In this document: in pieces, positions 24,491 through 32,183 of the stretch
Layout of the letters: each line of letters opens with the position of its first letter
Position numbering within the stretch: the stretch's first letter is position 1
Origin: Lachnospiraceae bacterium
Lineage (GTDB): Bacteria; Bacillota; Clostridia; Lachnospirales; Lachnospiraceae
Length of the DNA: 32,766 nucleotides
NCBI GenBank assembly: GCA_024680815.1
Contig: JAILBQ010000031.1
Coordinates: 1 to 32,766 of the forward strand
Reading direction: 5' to 3'
Notes under the pieces: generated by a model
What the model was told of the DNA's origin: nothing
What the model saw: only the letters and a program-made list of their open reading frames with translations
The model's database searches: none
Program-made: the position numbers and the translations under genes

Positions 24491-25729
24491 TTACTCCTCT
24501 ACGCCTACATATACGCCGTCCTTGATAACCACGGCCTTGGGAGACTTGGAAACCTCGCCGCTTTCCGACCAGGTCACGTTCTGTCCGGTAAGACCGTTGA
24601 AGGTCATGGAGGTGAACTGCTTTGTCAGGGCGTCGCAGATATCCGAAGCGCTCATGTCAGCCGTAACGCCGGCAGCCTCGCAGGCCTGGGCAATGGCAAA
24701 TACACAGTCATAGGCATCCGCCGCGAACTGATTGGGAATCTCGTCCTGGTTGCGGGCCTTGTAATTCTTTGTGAAGTTCTGGGTTAATTCGTCAGTTGCA
24801 TCCGCCGAGAACGGTGTTAAGAGATATACGCCCTCAGCAAGGGAGGTATCAAACCCTTCCAGAGTAAGGATGCCGTCCATTCCGTCAACGCCGAAGAAGG
24901 TGGGCTTGTAGTCCATCTGGTTGGCCTGAGTCAGGATCAGGGAAGCGGGATCATAATAAATCGGCAGGAAGATGAGGTCCGCGCCTGCGTCCTTGGCCTT
25001 CTTTAACTGCACGGAGAAATCGGAAGCGTTGGAATCATCAAAGGTTCCCTCGTATACCACCTCGAGGCCCTTTTCATCAGCTTCCGCGCGGAACTTGGTG
25101 TAGATGCCGCTGGAATAATTGTCATCGTTTTTATAGATAATGGCGATCTTGGAGCCCAGATCCGAATGGCCGGCAAGATAGTCCGCGCTGGCGATTCCCT
25201 GGTTGGGATCGGTGAAGCACATCTGGAAGATATTGCCGTAAGGGCTGGCCGCATTGTCGGGATCCTGGTAGATAACTGCCAGAGAAGAGCCGGACGGCGT
25301 AATCGCAAAGATGTGATCGTCCTGATACATCTGGGAAACAGCCGCACCGGGGGCCGAGGTCACCGTCGCCAGGGAAACCTGCATTCCCCAGTCCTTAAGA
25401 GCGCCGTAAGCCGAAACAGCCTTTTCCGCGTCATGGGTATCATCTTCAAAATCCAGTTCAAACTGAAGTCCGCCCTTGGCGTTGACTTCCTCTACTGCCA
25501 TCTCGGCCGCAGCCTTAACAGCGTTTCCATACACAGCCGCGGGACCGGTTAACGGGCCGGAGCCGCCGATTTTAATGGCGCCGCCGGCAGAAGCGCTTCC
25601 TGCTTCGCCGCTTTCCGCAGCGCTTTCAGCGGGTGCGGATGCCGCGCCGCCGCAAGCCGTAAGGGCAACGGTCATACAAAGCACCATCGCCAGAGACAAT
25701 CCTGTTTTCAACAGACTCTTTTTTCTCAT
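24491..25729 (-). CDS. livK: Branched-chain amino acid ABC transporter substrate-binding lipoprotein
   Basis: Surface binding protein of the Leu/Ile/Val type, 412 residues. The signal peptide ends at the lipobox LTAC with Cys26, followed by a short Ala/Ser/Glu linker. The mature domain begins IKIGGSGPLTGPAAVYGNAV (about residue 51), the typical LivK opening. Ligand-site features include SAPGAAVSQMYQDD, ITPSGSSLAVI, AIIYKNDDNYSSGIY and PNQFAADAYDCVFA near the C-terminus. It is the first gene of the liv operon, with a GAGGAGGAG ribosome site and its own strong promoter. Other amino acid or amide ligands are possible in this family. Confidence 0.93.
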   Translation of the reverse strand: MRKKSLLKTGLSLAMVLCMTVALTACGGAASAPAESAAESGEAGSASAGGAIKIGGSGPLTGPAAVYGNAVKAAAEMAVEEVNAKGGLQFELDFEDDTHDAEKAVSAYGALKDWGMQVSLATVTSAPGAAVSQMYQDDHIFAITPSGSSLAVIYQDPDNAASPYGNIFQMCFTDPNQGIASADYLAGHSDLGSKIAIIYKNDDNYSSGIYTKFRAEADEKGLEVVYEGTFDDSNASDFSVQLKKAKDAGADLIFLPIYYDPASLILTQANQMDYKPTFFGVDGMDGILTLEGFDTSLAEGVYLLTPFSADATDELTQNFTKNYKARNQDEIPNQFAADAYDCVFAIAQACEAAGVTADMSASDICDALTKQFTSMTFNGLTGQNVTWSESGEVSKSPKAVVIKDGVYVGVEE

Positions 25730-25774
25730 AATCTCCTCCTCTTCAACATTTTGTTAATAAAAAACACTTCCATT

Positions 25775-25803
25775 ATTATATTAACTTTTTCTCATGTTTT
25801 CAA
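25775..25803 (-). promoter_or_regulatory. Sigma-A promoter of the liv operon
   Basis: Leftward: TTGAAA (25803-25798), 17-base AT-rich spacer, TATAAT (25780-25775). It begins 5 bases beyond the feoB stop, and no terminator separates the two operons, so feoB transcripts may run into liv. Confidence 0.82.
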
Positions 25804-25808
25804 TACCG

Positions 25809-28136
25809 TCATGCAATCAGATGAACAACGAAGGCGGCGGCCCAGGCGATTACGCACTGCCAGAGGACGACGAGAAGTGCCCATTTCCTTCCGAGCTCAC
25901 GGCGGATAGAGGCGATGGCGGCCACACAGGGCGTATAAAGCAGGGAAAAAACAAGAAGAGACGCGGCCGTGGCAGAATTTATAACGGTCGTTACCCCGCC
26001 CTGAAACAGGATGTTCAGAGTGGAAACCACACTTTCCTTGGCCACAAAGCCGCTGATAAGCGAAATGCAGATCCGCCAGTCCCCCAGTCCCACCGGCTTC
26101 ATAAGGGGCACCAGGGCTCCGGCGATTATGGCGAGGATGCTCTCCTGTTGGTTCGAAACAAAACGCAGGCCGGGGCTTAAGCTCTGCAGAAGCCAGATCA
26201 CGATGGTCGCCAGAAGAATGATCGTGAAGGCCCGCTGAAGAAAATCCCTGGCCTTTTCCCATAAAAGCTGACAGACATTCTTTGCGCCCGGCAGCCGGTA
26301 GTTCGGCAGCTCCATCACAAAGGGCACGGCCTCCCCCTTAAAAAGGGTTCCCTTAAACAAAAACGCCATAAGGATGGCCATGATAACTCCCAGGAAATAC
26401 AGCCCCACCATGATGAGGGCCTTGTAGCGCGGGAAAAAGGCATCCACAAAGAAAGCATATATCGGCAGCTTCGCCGTGCAGCTCATGAACGGAGTCAGTA
26501 GGATCGTCATTTTCCGGTCCCGTTCGCTGGGAAGTGTCCGTGTGGACATTACCGCCGGTACGGTGCATCCGAAGCCCAGGAGCATAGGGACGATGCTGCG
26601 CCCCGAAAGGCCGATCCGGCGCAAAAGCTTGTCCATGAAAAAGGCCACCCGGGCGATATAGCCGCTGTCCTCCAGCAGGGACAGGAAGAAAAACAGCGTC
26701 ACGATTATGGGCAGGAAGCTTAAGACACTGCCCACCCCCTCCAGAATTCCTTTGACGACAAGCCCCTGAAGAAACTCATTCACGTCCGCGGCCTGCATTG
26801 CCCGGCTGATTACCGCCGTCAGCACGTTTATCCCGTTTTCGAGCCAGCCCTGAAGCGTCCCCCCGATAAGGTTGAAGGTAAGGTAAAACACAATGCCCAT
26901 AATCAGGATAAAAATCGGAATCGCGGTCCACTTTCCGGTCAGAACCCGGTCAATTGCCTCGCTCCGGATGCTCTCACGGCTCTTCTTCGGTTTTTTCACA
27001 CAGGATTTGCAGATTTTATGAATAAAGGAATAGCGCATATCCGCAATGGCAGCGCTCTTGTCGAGCCCCCGTTCGCTTTCCATCTGAAGGACGATGTGCT
27101 CCACGGTTTCCTTCTCGTTGTCATCCAGCTTAAGCGCCTCCGTCACAAGGGGGTCTCCCTCGATCACCTTGCAGGCGGCAAACCTTAAGGGAATTCCTGC
27201 CTTCAAGGCATGGTCTTCGATTAAATGGGTCGCGGCGTGGAGGCAGCGGTGAACGGCGCCGCCATGGTCGTTTTCATCGCAGAAATCCTGCCTTAAGGGC
27301 CGCTCCTGATAATGCGCCACATGCACAGCGTGGCCCACGAGCTCGTCTATGCCCTGGTTTTTCGCGGCTGAAATCGGCACCACCGGCACCCCCAGCAGCG
27401 CTTCCATATCATTTATATCTATGGTGCCGCCGTTGGCCGTGACCTCGTCCATCATGTTAAGCGCCACCACCATCGGAATATTCATCTCCAGCAGCTGCAT
27501 GGTCAGATACAGGTTGCGCTCAATATTTGTGGCGTCCACAATGTTTATAATGGCCCGCGGCTTTTCGTTCATGACAAAATTGCGGGAAACGATTTCCTCG
27601 CTGCTGTAGGGCGACATCGAGTAAATCCCGGGCAGATCGGTGACGAGAGTGTCGGGATAGCCCCGGATCACTCCGTCCTTGCGGTCAACCGTAACCCCGG
27701 GGAAATTGCCGACGTGCTGATTTGAGCCGGTCAGCTGGTTAAAAAGCGTGGTTTTACCGCTGTTCTGGTTGCCGACCAGAGCAAAAGTCAGCTGCGTTCC
27801 CTCCGGCAGGGGATCCCCGCTCCCCGGCAGATGGTATTTCCCCATTTCTCCGAGCCCCGGATGAACCGAGCTTCCGGCCTTCTTCTCCGCTCTCTTCTCT
27901 TCCGCCAGCGCGTCCACCGGCTTCACGCCGATTTTAGCGGCATCGTCAAGGCGCAGTGTCAGCTCGTAGCCGTGGATTAATAGCTCCACCGGATCCCCCA
28001 GCGGAGCGTATTTCACAACGGTCACCTTTGCCCCGGGGATCACCCCCATATCGAGAAAATGCTGCCGGAGCGCCCCTTCTCCTCCCACCGTCTCAATAAC
28101 GGCGGTCTTTCCGATTTCCAGTTCCTTCAGTGTCAT
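25809..28136 (-). CDS. feoB: Ferrous iron transporter with fused FeoA and FeoB domains
   Basis: GTP-dependent Fe(II) importer in the cell membrane, 775 residues. Residues 1-72 are a FeoA-type SH3-like domain (LRQHFLDMGVIPGAKVTVVKY), normally a separate small protein. After a charged linker (73-112) comes the FeoB G domain with G1 GNQNSGKT (122-129), the FeoB-typical GNFPGVTVDRK, G3 DLPGIYSMSPYS and G4 ALNMMDE. The membrane part has repeated Gate domains; IVPMLLGFGCTVPAVMSTRT and MTILLTPFMSCTAKLPIY carry the conserved Cys residues. It is the last gene of an operon with a membrane protein and an XRE regulator, 8 bases after the latter. Iron-responsive control by that regulator is possible but not shown. 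Confidence 0.95.
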   Translation of the reverse strand: MTLKELEIGKTAVIETVGGEGALRQHFLDMGVIPGAKVTVVKYAPLGDPVELLIHGYELTLRLDDAAKIGVKPVDALAEEKRAEKKAGSSVHPGLGEMGKYHLPGSGDPLPEGTQLTFALVGNQNSGKTTLFNQLTGSNQHVGNFPGVTVDRKDGVIRGYPDTLVTDLPGIYSMSPYSSEEIVSRNFVMNEKPRAIINIVDATNIERNLYLTMQLLEMNIPMVVALNMMDEVTANGGTIDINDMEALLGVPVVPISAAKNQGIDELVGHAVHVAHYQERPLRQDFCDENDHGGAVHRCLHAATHLIEDHALKAGIPLRFAACKVIEGDPLVTEALKLDDNEKETVEHIVLQMESERGLDKSAAIADMRYSFIHKICKSCVKKPKKSRESIRSEAIDRVLTGKWTAIPIFILIMGIVFYLTFNLIGGTLQGWLENGINVLTAVISRAMQAADVNEFLQGLVVKGILEGVGSVLSFLPIIVTLFFFLSLLEDSGYIARVAFFMDKLLRRIGLSGRSIVPMLLGFGCTVPAVMSTRTLPSERDRKMTILLTPFMSCTAKLPIYAFFVDAFFPRYKALIMVGLYFLGVIMAILMAFLFKGTLFKGEAVPFVMELPNYRLPGAKNVCQLLWEKARDFLQRAFTIILLATIVIWLLQSLSPGLRFVSNQQESILAIIAGALVPLMKPVGLGDWRICISLISGFVAKESVVSTLNILFQGGVTTVINSATAASLLVFSLLYTPCVAAIASIRRELGRKWALLVVLWQCVIAWAAAFVVHLIA

Positions 28137-28144
28137 GGCATTCT

Positions 28145-28339
28145 TCAGTCTTCCCAGAACAGATCGTTCAGCGTTTTACCCAAAACCCTGCAGATGGTAA
28201 TACACAGGTTGATTGTCGGATTATAGTCACCTTTCTCTATTGCGCTGATGGTCTGGCGGGATACCCCGCATTTCACGGCCAGCTCCTCCTGTGAAAGATC
28301 GAGGGCGGCCCTTGCGGACTTTAGCTTCAGATTTTTCAT
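28145..28339 (-). CDS. Small XRE-family DNA-binding regulator
   Basis: A 64-residue protein that is almost only a Cro/C1-type helix-turn-helix: LDLSQEELAVKCGVSRQTIS AIEKG at about 13-37, then NPTINLCITICRVLGKTLNDLFW. It belongs to the short regulators often encoded next to small membrane proteins in Firmicutes. Here it lies 4 bases after the membrane-protein gene and 8 before feoB. A set of AGTG/CACT half-sites over the operon promoter (28906-28926) is a candidate target, suggesting autoregulation. It lacks an effector domain, so the signal may come through the membrane partner. Confidence 0.9.
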   Translation of the reverse strand: MKNLKLKSARAALDLSQEELAVKCGVSRQTISAIEKGDYNPTINLCITICRVLGKTLNDLFWED

Positions 28340-28343
28340 CGGG

Positions 28344-28874
28344 TCACTCCTCTTCGGCTTCCGCCTTCTTACTGACAGCGCGCTTAATCAGTATCTCGAT
28401 GTAAACAACCGCCATCATAACAAGCACGGTGATATTCAGCATCGGCATCCCGATTTTTCCGTTTTCTATAAGCGTCCCGCTCATGGCCTGCATGGCCACA
28501 GGAAAAATATTGAGTATTATACCGACGATAATAATGATATTATAACGCCTGTGATTGTTGTTCAGGCCCCAGTAGGCATCCTTCCAGATGCAATATCCCG
28601 CCAGAACCGTACAGCCCGCAATGATCCCGATAAACAGCAGCGCGTAATTTTCCACCGGTAATTCAATCTTACTCATAAGCAGCCACAGAATCAATGTCTG
28701 AGTGAATATTTCCGTATAGAAAGCGTATCTGTATGCGTTTCCCCTTATGGCCTTCTGGCGCTCATCATACTCCGTCTTAACCTTTCCGTCCTTATTGGCG
28801 TATTTATAGATGCACACGACTATTACCGCCGCCACCATCAGCCCGACCACAAAGCCCAAAGATATTCCGTTCAT
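28344..28874 (-). CDS. Small multi-pass membrane protein paired with the XRE regulator
   Basis: A 176-residue protein with four to five predicted membrane helices: GFVVGLMVAAVIVVCIY near the start, FTQTLILWLLM, YALLFIGIIAGCTVLAGY, YNIIIIVGIILNIFPVAM and MLNITVLVMMAVVYIEI. A conserved-looking cytoplasmic loop TEYDERQKAIRGNAYRYAF follows the first helix; this type of loop occurs in DUF2178/DUF6773-like proteins commonly encoded beside XRE regulators. Biochemical function is unknown. It is the first gene of the operon with a GGAGGTC ribosome site. Family naming is from memory of the pattern. Confidence 0.8.
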   Translation of the reverse strand: MNGISLGFVVGLMVAAVIVVCIYKYANKDGKVKTEYDERQKAIRGNAYRYAFYTEIFTQTLILWLLMSKIELPVENYALLFIGIIAGCTVLAGYCIWKDAYWGLNNNHRRYNIIIIVGIILNIFPVAMQAMSGTLIENGKIGMPMLNITVLVMMAVVYIEILIKRAVSKKAEAEEE

Positions 28875-28905
28875 TTTCCAGACCTCCTGTTCAATTATCT
28901 TCGAG

Positions 28906-28926
28906 AGTGATAATACACTGTTAGTG
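28906..28926. promoter_or_regulatory. Candidate XRE operator: AGTG/CACT half-sites
   Basis: AGTG (28906-28909), six bases, CACT (28916-28919), three bases, AGTG (28923-28926). Two overlapping inverted repeats share the central CACT. They cover the -10 box and part of the spacer of the leftward promoter, a normal place for a Cro/C1-type repressor. Confidence 0.5.
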
Positions 28927-28938
28927 GAATAATGTCAA
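28910..28938 (-). promoter_or_regulatory. Sigma-A promoter of the membrane protein-XRE-feoB operon
   Basis: Leftward: TTGACA (28938-28933), 17-base spacer, TATTAT (28915-28910). One mismatch in total from consensus. It lies 36 bases upstream of the first start codon. Confidence 0.85.
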
Positions 28939-28980
28939 GTATATTTTACATTTTTCTATAAAAAGGACATTTGTTATCAC

Positions 28981-29008
28981 TAAAGTTTTCCGATTCACAC
29001 TCCGATAT
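28981..29008 (+). promoter_or_regulatory. Sigma-28/sigma-D-type promoter of the flagellin gene
   Basis: TAAAGTTT (28981-28988), 12 bases, TCCGATAT (29001-29008). This nearly matches the known flagellar consensus TAAAGTTT-N11-GCCGATAA, with the gap one base longer. It implies that the organism has FliA/SigD and a late flagellar regulon. The flagellin start is 47 bases downstream of the -10. Confidence 0.85.
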
Positions 29009-29055
29009 TCCATATAGAAAGGGGTTAAGTAGTAATTTTAGGGGGTTATAAATAA

Positions 29056-31053
29056 ATGAGTTCGGCATTCGGCGTTTTACAGCATAATATGCTGTCTATG
29101 TTTTCAAACCGCCAGCTGGGCATTACCGGCAACAGCAAATCAAAGTCCATGGAGAAGCTTTCCTCCGGGTATAAAATCAACCGCGCGGCTGACGACGCCG
29201 CGGGTCTTTCGATTTCGGAAAGGATGAGAAAGCTCATAAGAGGCCTGGATCAGGGCAGCAACAACATCCAGGACGGAATATCCCTTGTGCAGACTGCGGA
29301 CGGAGCGCTCGAGGAAGTGACCAACGTTCTCCAGAGAATGAACGAGCTTACCATAAAGGCCTATAACGACACAAATTCCGAAGCTGACAGGATAATCATA
29401 CAGGAAGAGATCGAGCAGCTTAAAAAAGAAATAGGCCGAACCTCTGAGACGGCCAAGTTCAATGAACTGTATCTTTTAAAGGGAAATCCCAAAATCACGG
29501 AGACAGCAACCCATTACGTTCAGAATGAACCCAGGACATACGATATAAACAAGAAGGTTCCGGACTGGCTGGTTGTTGATGATAAGCTGGAGAAACATGG
29601 TTATTCCGGCATACAGTTAAAAACCGAACAGGAAATCATGTATCAGAAGACCGCGGACGGTGGCCTGGAGTATTGGGGCATGAAAAACAGCGTTTCCGAT
29701 ACGCTGACAGGTTCCACCAGTAAAGGGGAATGGACCGATGAAATTGATGATAATCCCACCGCAAAGCTTAGTTTTTCCGGAATAGCTCTTGCTGCAACCT
29801 CCGAAGATCTTTATTCGAACATGTTGGATCTGCTGGGATCAGCCGCGGGTCTTCCCTGCGGAACCTGCAATAACGACAAATTATATTACAGCATAGGCTT
29901 CGGCGGATCTTTGGATAATTACAAAGCCTGGCCGAAAGGATTCAGCGACCTGAATATAACAACGGGTGTCGGCCTCTCAAAATCCAGTGTTATTAATGTA
30001 CCCTCCCTGAAAGTAACCTTTGAAGGAGAGGAAATGGGAGTTTTTGAAGCGGTCAATAAGCTGGCTGCCGCGGAAAAGGAAAGCGGAGCCGCAGACAGCT
30101 CAAAGGTTCAGGACCTGGCGCTTAATATAGCCACAACCATCAGAGATGCGGCAGTTGACATGCTGTCAAAAAACAAGGTTCATTTTGACCGGGTTCTGCC
30201 CTCCGGAAGTTATGACATGATCGTCTATGATTATCGGGATTGTGACAGGCTGCTGGATCAGAAAACCGGGACTGTAAAGGATTTTTCGGCTGCGGATTCC
30301 TATGTTCTGACCTGGGCAAACGCGGAAGTAACCACCCCGGTGGATATGATGTGGACGGATACCTACGAGCTGGAAGAGTCATTACGAATCCAGTGCAGCG
30401 ACCAGATTCCGGATTTTATCCCCATAAAGCTTCCGGAAATCAGTCTGGATTATCTGGGGCTTGCCGATTACAGTGTGGCAAATTATAAGACAACCATCAT
30501 AAACAATGATGACTATAATTTACGTCACGCGTTATGGGAAGAGGATTTTAAACATGAGGAAGGACCGTCTGTTACAATAATGAGCCGGATACCTGAATAT
30601 GAGACAACGCCGGGATCCTCGACCTACATTAACGGTGAACATGTCTATACTCCTTCGAAGAAAACACTTAAGGGCTTTACTGAAGTACCCGTTACAGTAA
30701 GAACCTCAATAGTTACCCCTCCCGATTACCCCGAGCCCCGGCCGGATCCTTCCAAAATCCAGGTTTTCAGAGAATACGACCCTTCCAAGGTTGAGCTGGT
30801 GACGGAGGCTATAAAGAATGTTTCATCCCTGCGCAGCTATCTCGGGGCAATCCAGAACCGCCTCGAGCACGCGTATGCCAATAACCAGAACAAGCTTGAA
30901 AACACCACCTCCTCGGAGTCCCGTATCCGTGATACCGACATGGCAAAGGAGATGGTGCAGTTTTCAAACAGGAACATCCTGGAGCAGGCCGGCCAGGCCA
31001 TGCTGAGTCAGGCCAACCGCTCGAAGGATTATATCCTTTCATTATTGCAGTAA
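29056..31053 (+). CDS. fliC: Flagellin with large variable central domain
   Basis: Filament subunit of the flagellum, 665 residues, larger than the common 270-500. The conserved N-terminal domain (1-145) contains MEKLSSGYKINRAADDAAGL and the ERMRKLIRGLDQGSNNIQDG segment; the C-terminal domain (about 575-665) contains SESRIRDTDMAKEMVQFS and ends ILSLLQ. Both are intact, so it should polymerise. The middle 420 residues are unlike standard flagellin insertions I know. They hold a CGTC motif (Cys268, Cys271), two further Cys, and a Pro-rich stretch PPDYPEPRPDPSK before the C-terminal helix. No HExxH protease motif is present, so it is not a flagellinolysin. Driven by the sigma-28 promoter with an AGGGGG ribosome site. 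Confidence 0.95.
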   Translation: MSSAFGVLQHNMLSMFSNRQLGITGNSKSKSMEKLSSGYKINRAADDAAGLSISERMRKLIRGLDQGSNNIQDGISLVQTADGALEEVTNVLQRMNELTIKAYNDTNSEADRIIIQEEIEQLKKEIGRTSETAKFNELYLLKGNPKITETATHYVQNEPRTYDINKKVPDWLVVDDKLEKHGYSGIQLKTEQEIMYQKTADGGLEYWGMKNSVSDTLTGSTSKGEWTDEIDDNPTAKLSFSGIALAATSEDLYSNMLDLLGSAAGLPCGTCNNDKLYYSIGFGGSLDNYKAWPKGFSDLNITTGVGLSKSSVINVPSLKVTFEGEEMGVFEAVNKLAAAEKESGAADSSKVQDLALNIATTIRDAAVDMLSKNKVHFDRVLPSGSYDMIVYDYRDCDRLLDQKTGTVKDFSAADSYVLTWANAEVTTPVDMMWTDTYELEESLRIQCSDQIPDFIPIKLPEISLDYLGLADYSVANYKTTIINNDDYNLRHALWEEDFKHEEGPSVTIMSRIPEYETTPGSSTYINGEHVYTPSKKTLKGFTEVPVTVRTSIVTPPDYPEPRPDPSKIQVFREYDPSKVELVTEAIKNVSSLRSYLGAIQNRLEHAYANNQNKLENTTSSESRIRDTDMAKEMVQFSNRNILEQAGQAMLSQANRSKDYILSLLQ

Positions 31054-31096
31054 CGGGGCGGGTGTCCTATATTAGCAATGAGCAGAGGTTGCGTAT

Positions 31097-32134
31097 ATGA
31101 CTTTAGAAGCATATTTGAACCCGGATTTCGGGCGGCCACAGAAAATCGTGTTTTTCCTCCTTGCGCTCGCGGGCATCATCGTCTGCGTGATACTGATCAC
31201 ACTGGGAAGAAAGCTCTCCGTGGCTTCCCTTCCGAAAGAACAGCGCAAAACCGCCTTTTATGAAAGAGCGCACGGGCGTGTGCAGCTTTTTTATGAAATG
31301 ATCATCTCCGGCGCCTCCGTCATGTCCTTTTCCTGCTCCTATGTAATCATAAACCATGTATACTCGCTTATTCTCTCGGGCGAAGGAACGGGCGATTACA
31401 GCGCCTTTGTATCCATCTGGGAAAACGGCAGGGATTTTATTCTCCTGCTTTTGATCTGCCTCTCCTGCGTGCTTAATACCATACTTGACCGGCTCGTTAT
31501 CCCCCTTAAAAAAATCGACCATGAAGACAAGGCCTCCGTCCGCCTTCTGGGAATGTTCTACGTTATCCTGATACTCGTCTTTTTAAATATCATCGGGGAT
31601 GAAAGTGAATACAATCCGGTCATGATGTATTATCTCGGACTGATGGTGGGCCGCTTCGTATATTTCGACGCCTCCTTTGCGGATTTTCTGGCGGCAATAA
31701 AAAAAGCCTTTCAGAACATCTCACTGCTGATCCTCGGGCTTCTCTTAACCGCCGGTCTTTCCGTCTTCGGTTTTAAGGCGGAGTACCTCCTGGAGCGGAA
31801 TTATTACATCGTCGGGATTTTTTATACCCATCTTTTTATGCTCGCGGCCATCTTCCTCCTGCACCACAGCCACATCCTGCAGCTTCTTATAAGAGCGCCG
31901 AAGAATGACACCCTAAACGCCCCGGCCGAAAACGCAAATCCTCAGTACCAGGCTGCGGGTCCCGGATTTAACCGGACAGTCATAGCCTGCGACACCTGCG
32001 AGTGTTACCGGTTCAGTGAAGACGACGGCACCTATTACTGCGTCTCCAACATGAGCGATGAAGACTACGATGCGGTGGCCGCAAACCATTTCACAAGCTG
32101 CCCCTGGTACATGGAAGACGTCAGCCGGGATTGA
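31097..32134 (+). CDS. Multi-pass membrane protein with cysteine-rich C-terminal tail
   Basis: I do not recognise this 345-residue protein. It has about seven membrane helices in residues 15-265 (first KIVFFLLALAGIIVCVILIT), then a linker and a tail with five cysteines: Cys298, Cys301, Cys303, Cys315 and Cys335, in the pattern C-x2-C-x-C-x11-C-x19-C. The tail (CDTCECYRF, YYCVSNMSDEDYD, SCPWY) could bind zinc or an Fe-S cluster. It starts 43 bases after the flagellin stop with a weak ribosome site (AGAGG) and no terminator or promoter between, so it may be co-transcribed with flagellin. A link to motility is only inferred. A bidirectional terminator follows. Confidence 0.82.
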   Translation: MTLEAYLNPDFGRPQKIVFFLLALAGIIVCVILITLGRKLSVASLPKEQRKTAFYERAHGRVQLFYEMIISGASVMSFSCSYVIINHVYSLILSGEGTGDYSAFVSIWENGRDFILLLLICLSCVLNTILDRLVIPLKKIDHEDKASVRLLGMFYVILILVFLNIIGDESEYNPVMMYYLGLMVGRFVYFDASFADFLAAIKKAFQNISLLILGLLLTAGLSVFGFKAEYLLERNYYIVGIFYTHLFMLAAIFLLHHSHILQLLIRAPKNDTLNAPAENANPQYQAAGPGFNRTVIACDTCECYRFSEDDGTYYCVSNMSDEDYDAVAANHFTSCPWYMEDVSRD

Positions 32135-32154
32135 CAGTTTTTTCAAAAAAAAAG

Positions 32155-32177
32155 CCCCGCAGTCAAAAGCTGCGGGG
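32155..32177. terminator. Bidirectional intrinsic terminator
   Basis: An 8-bp GC stem (32155-32162 with 32170-32177) and 7-base loop, with a run of nine A on the left and TATTTTTT on the right. It serves both the rightward membrane-protein gene and the convergent leftward gene. Confidence 0.92.
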
Positions 32178-32183
32178 TATTTT

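Noticed and set aside
28981-29055. CsrA-type translational operator in the flagellin leader
   Set aside because: The leader has AGGGG runs, but I see no paired GGA hairpin of the kind known from Bacillus hag.
29056-31053. Flagellin with built-in metalloprotease (flagellinolysin)
   Set aside because: The large central domain has no HExxH motif.
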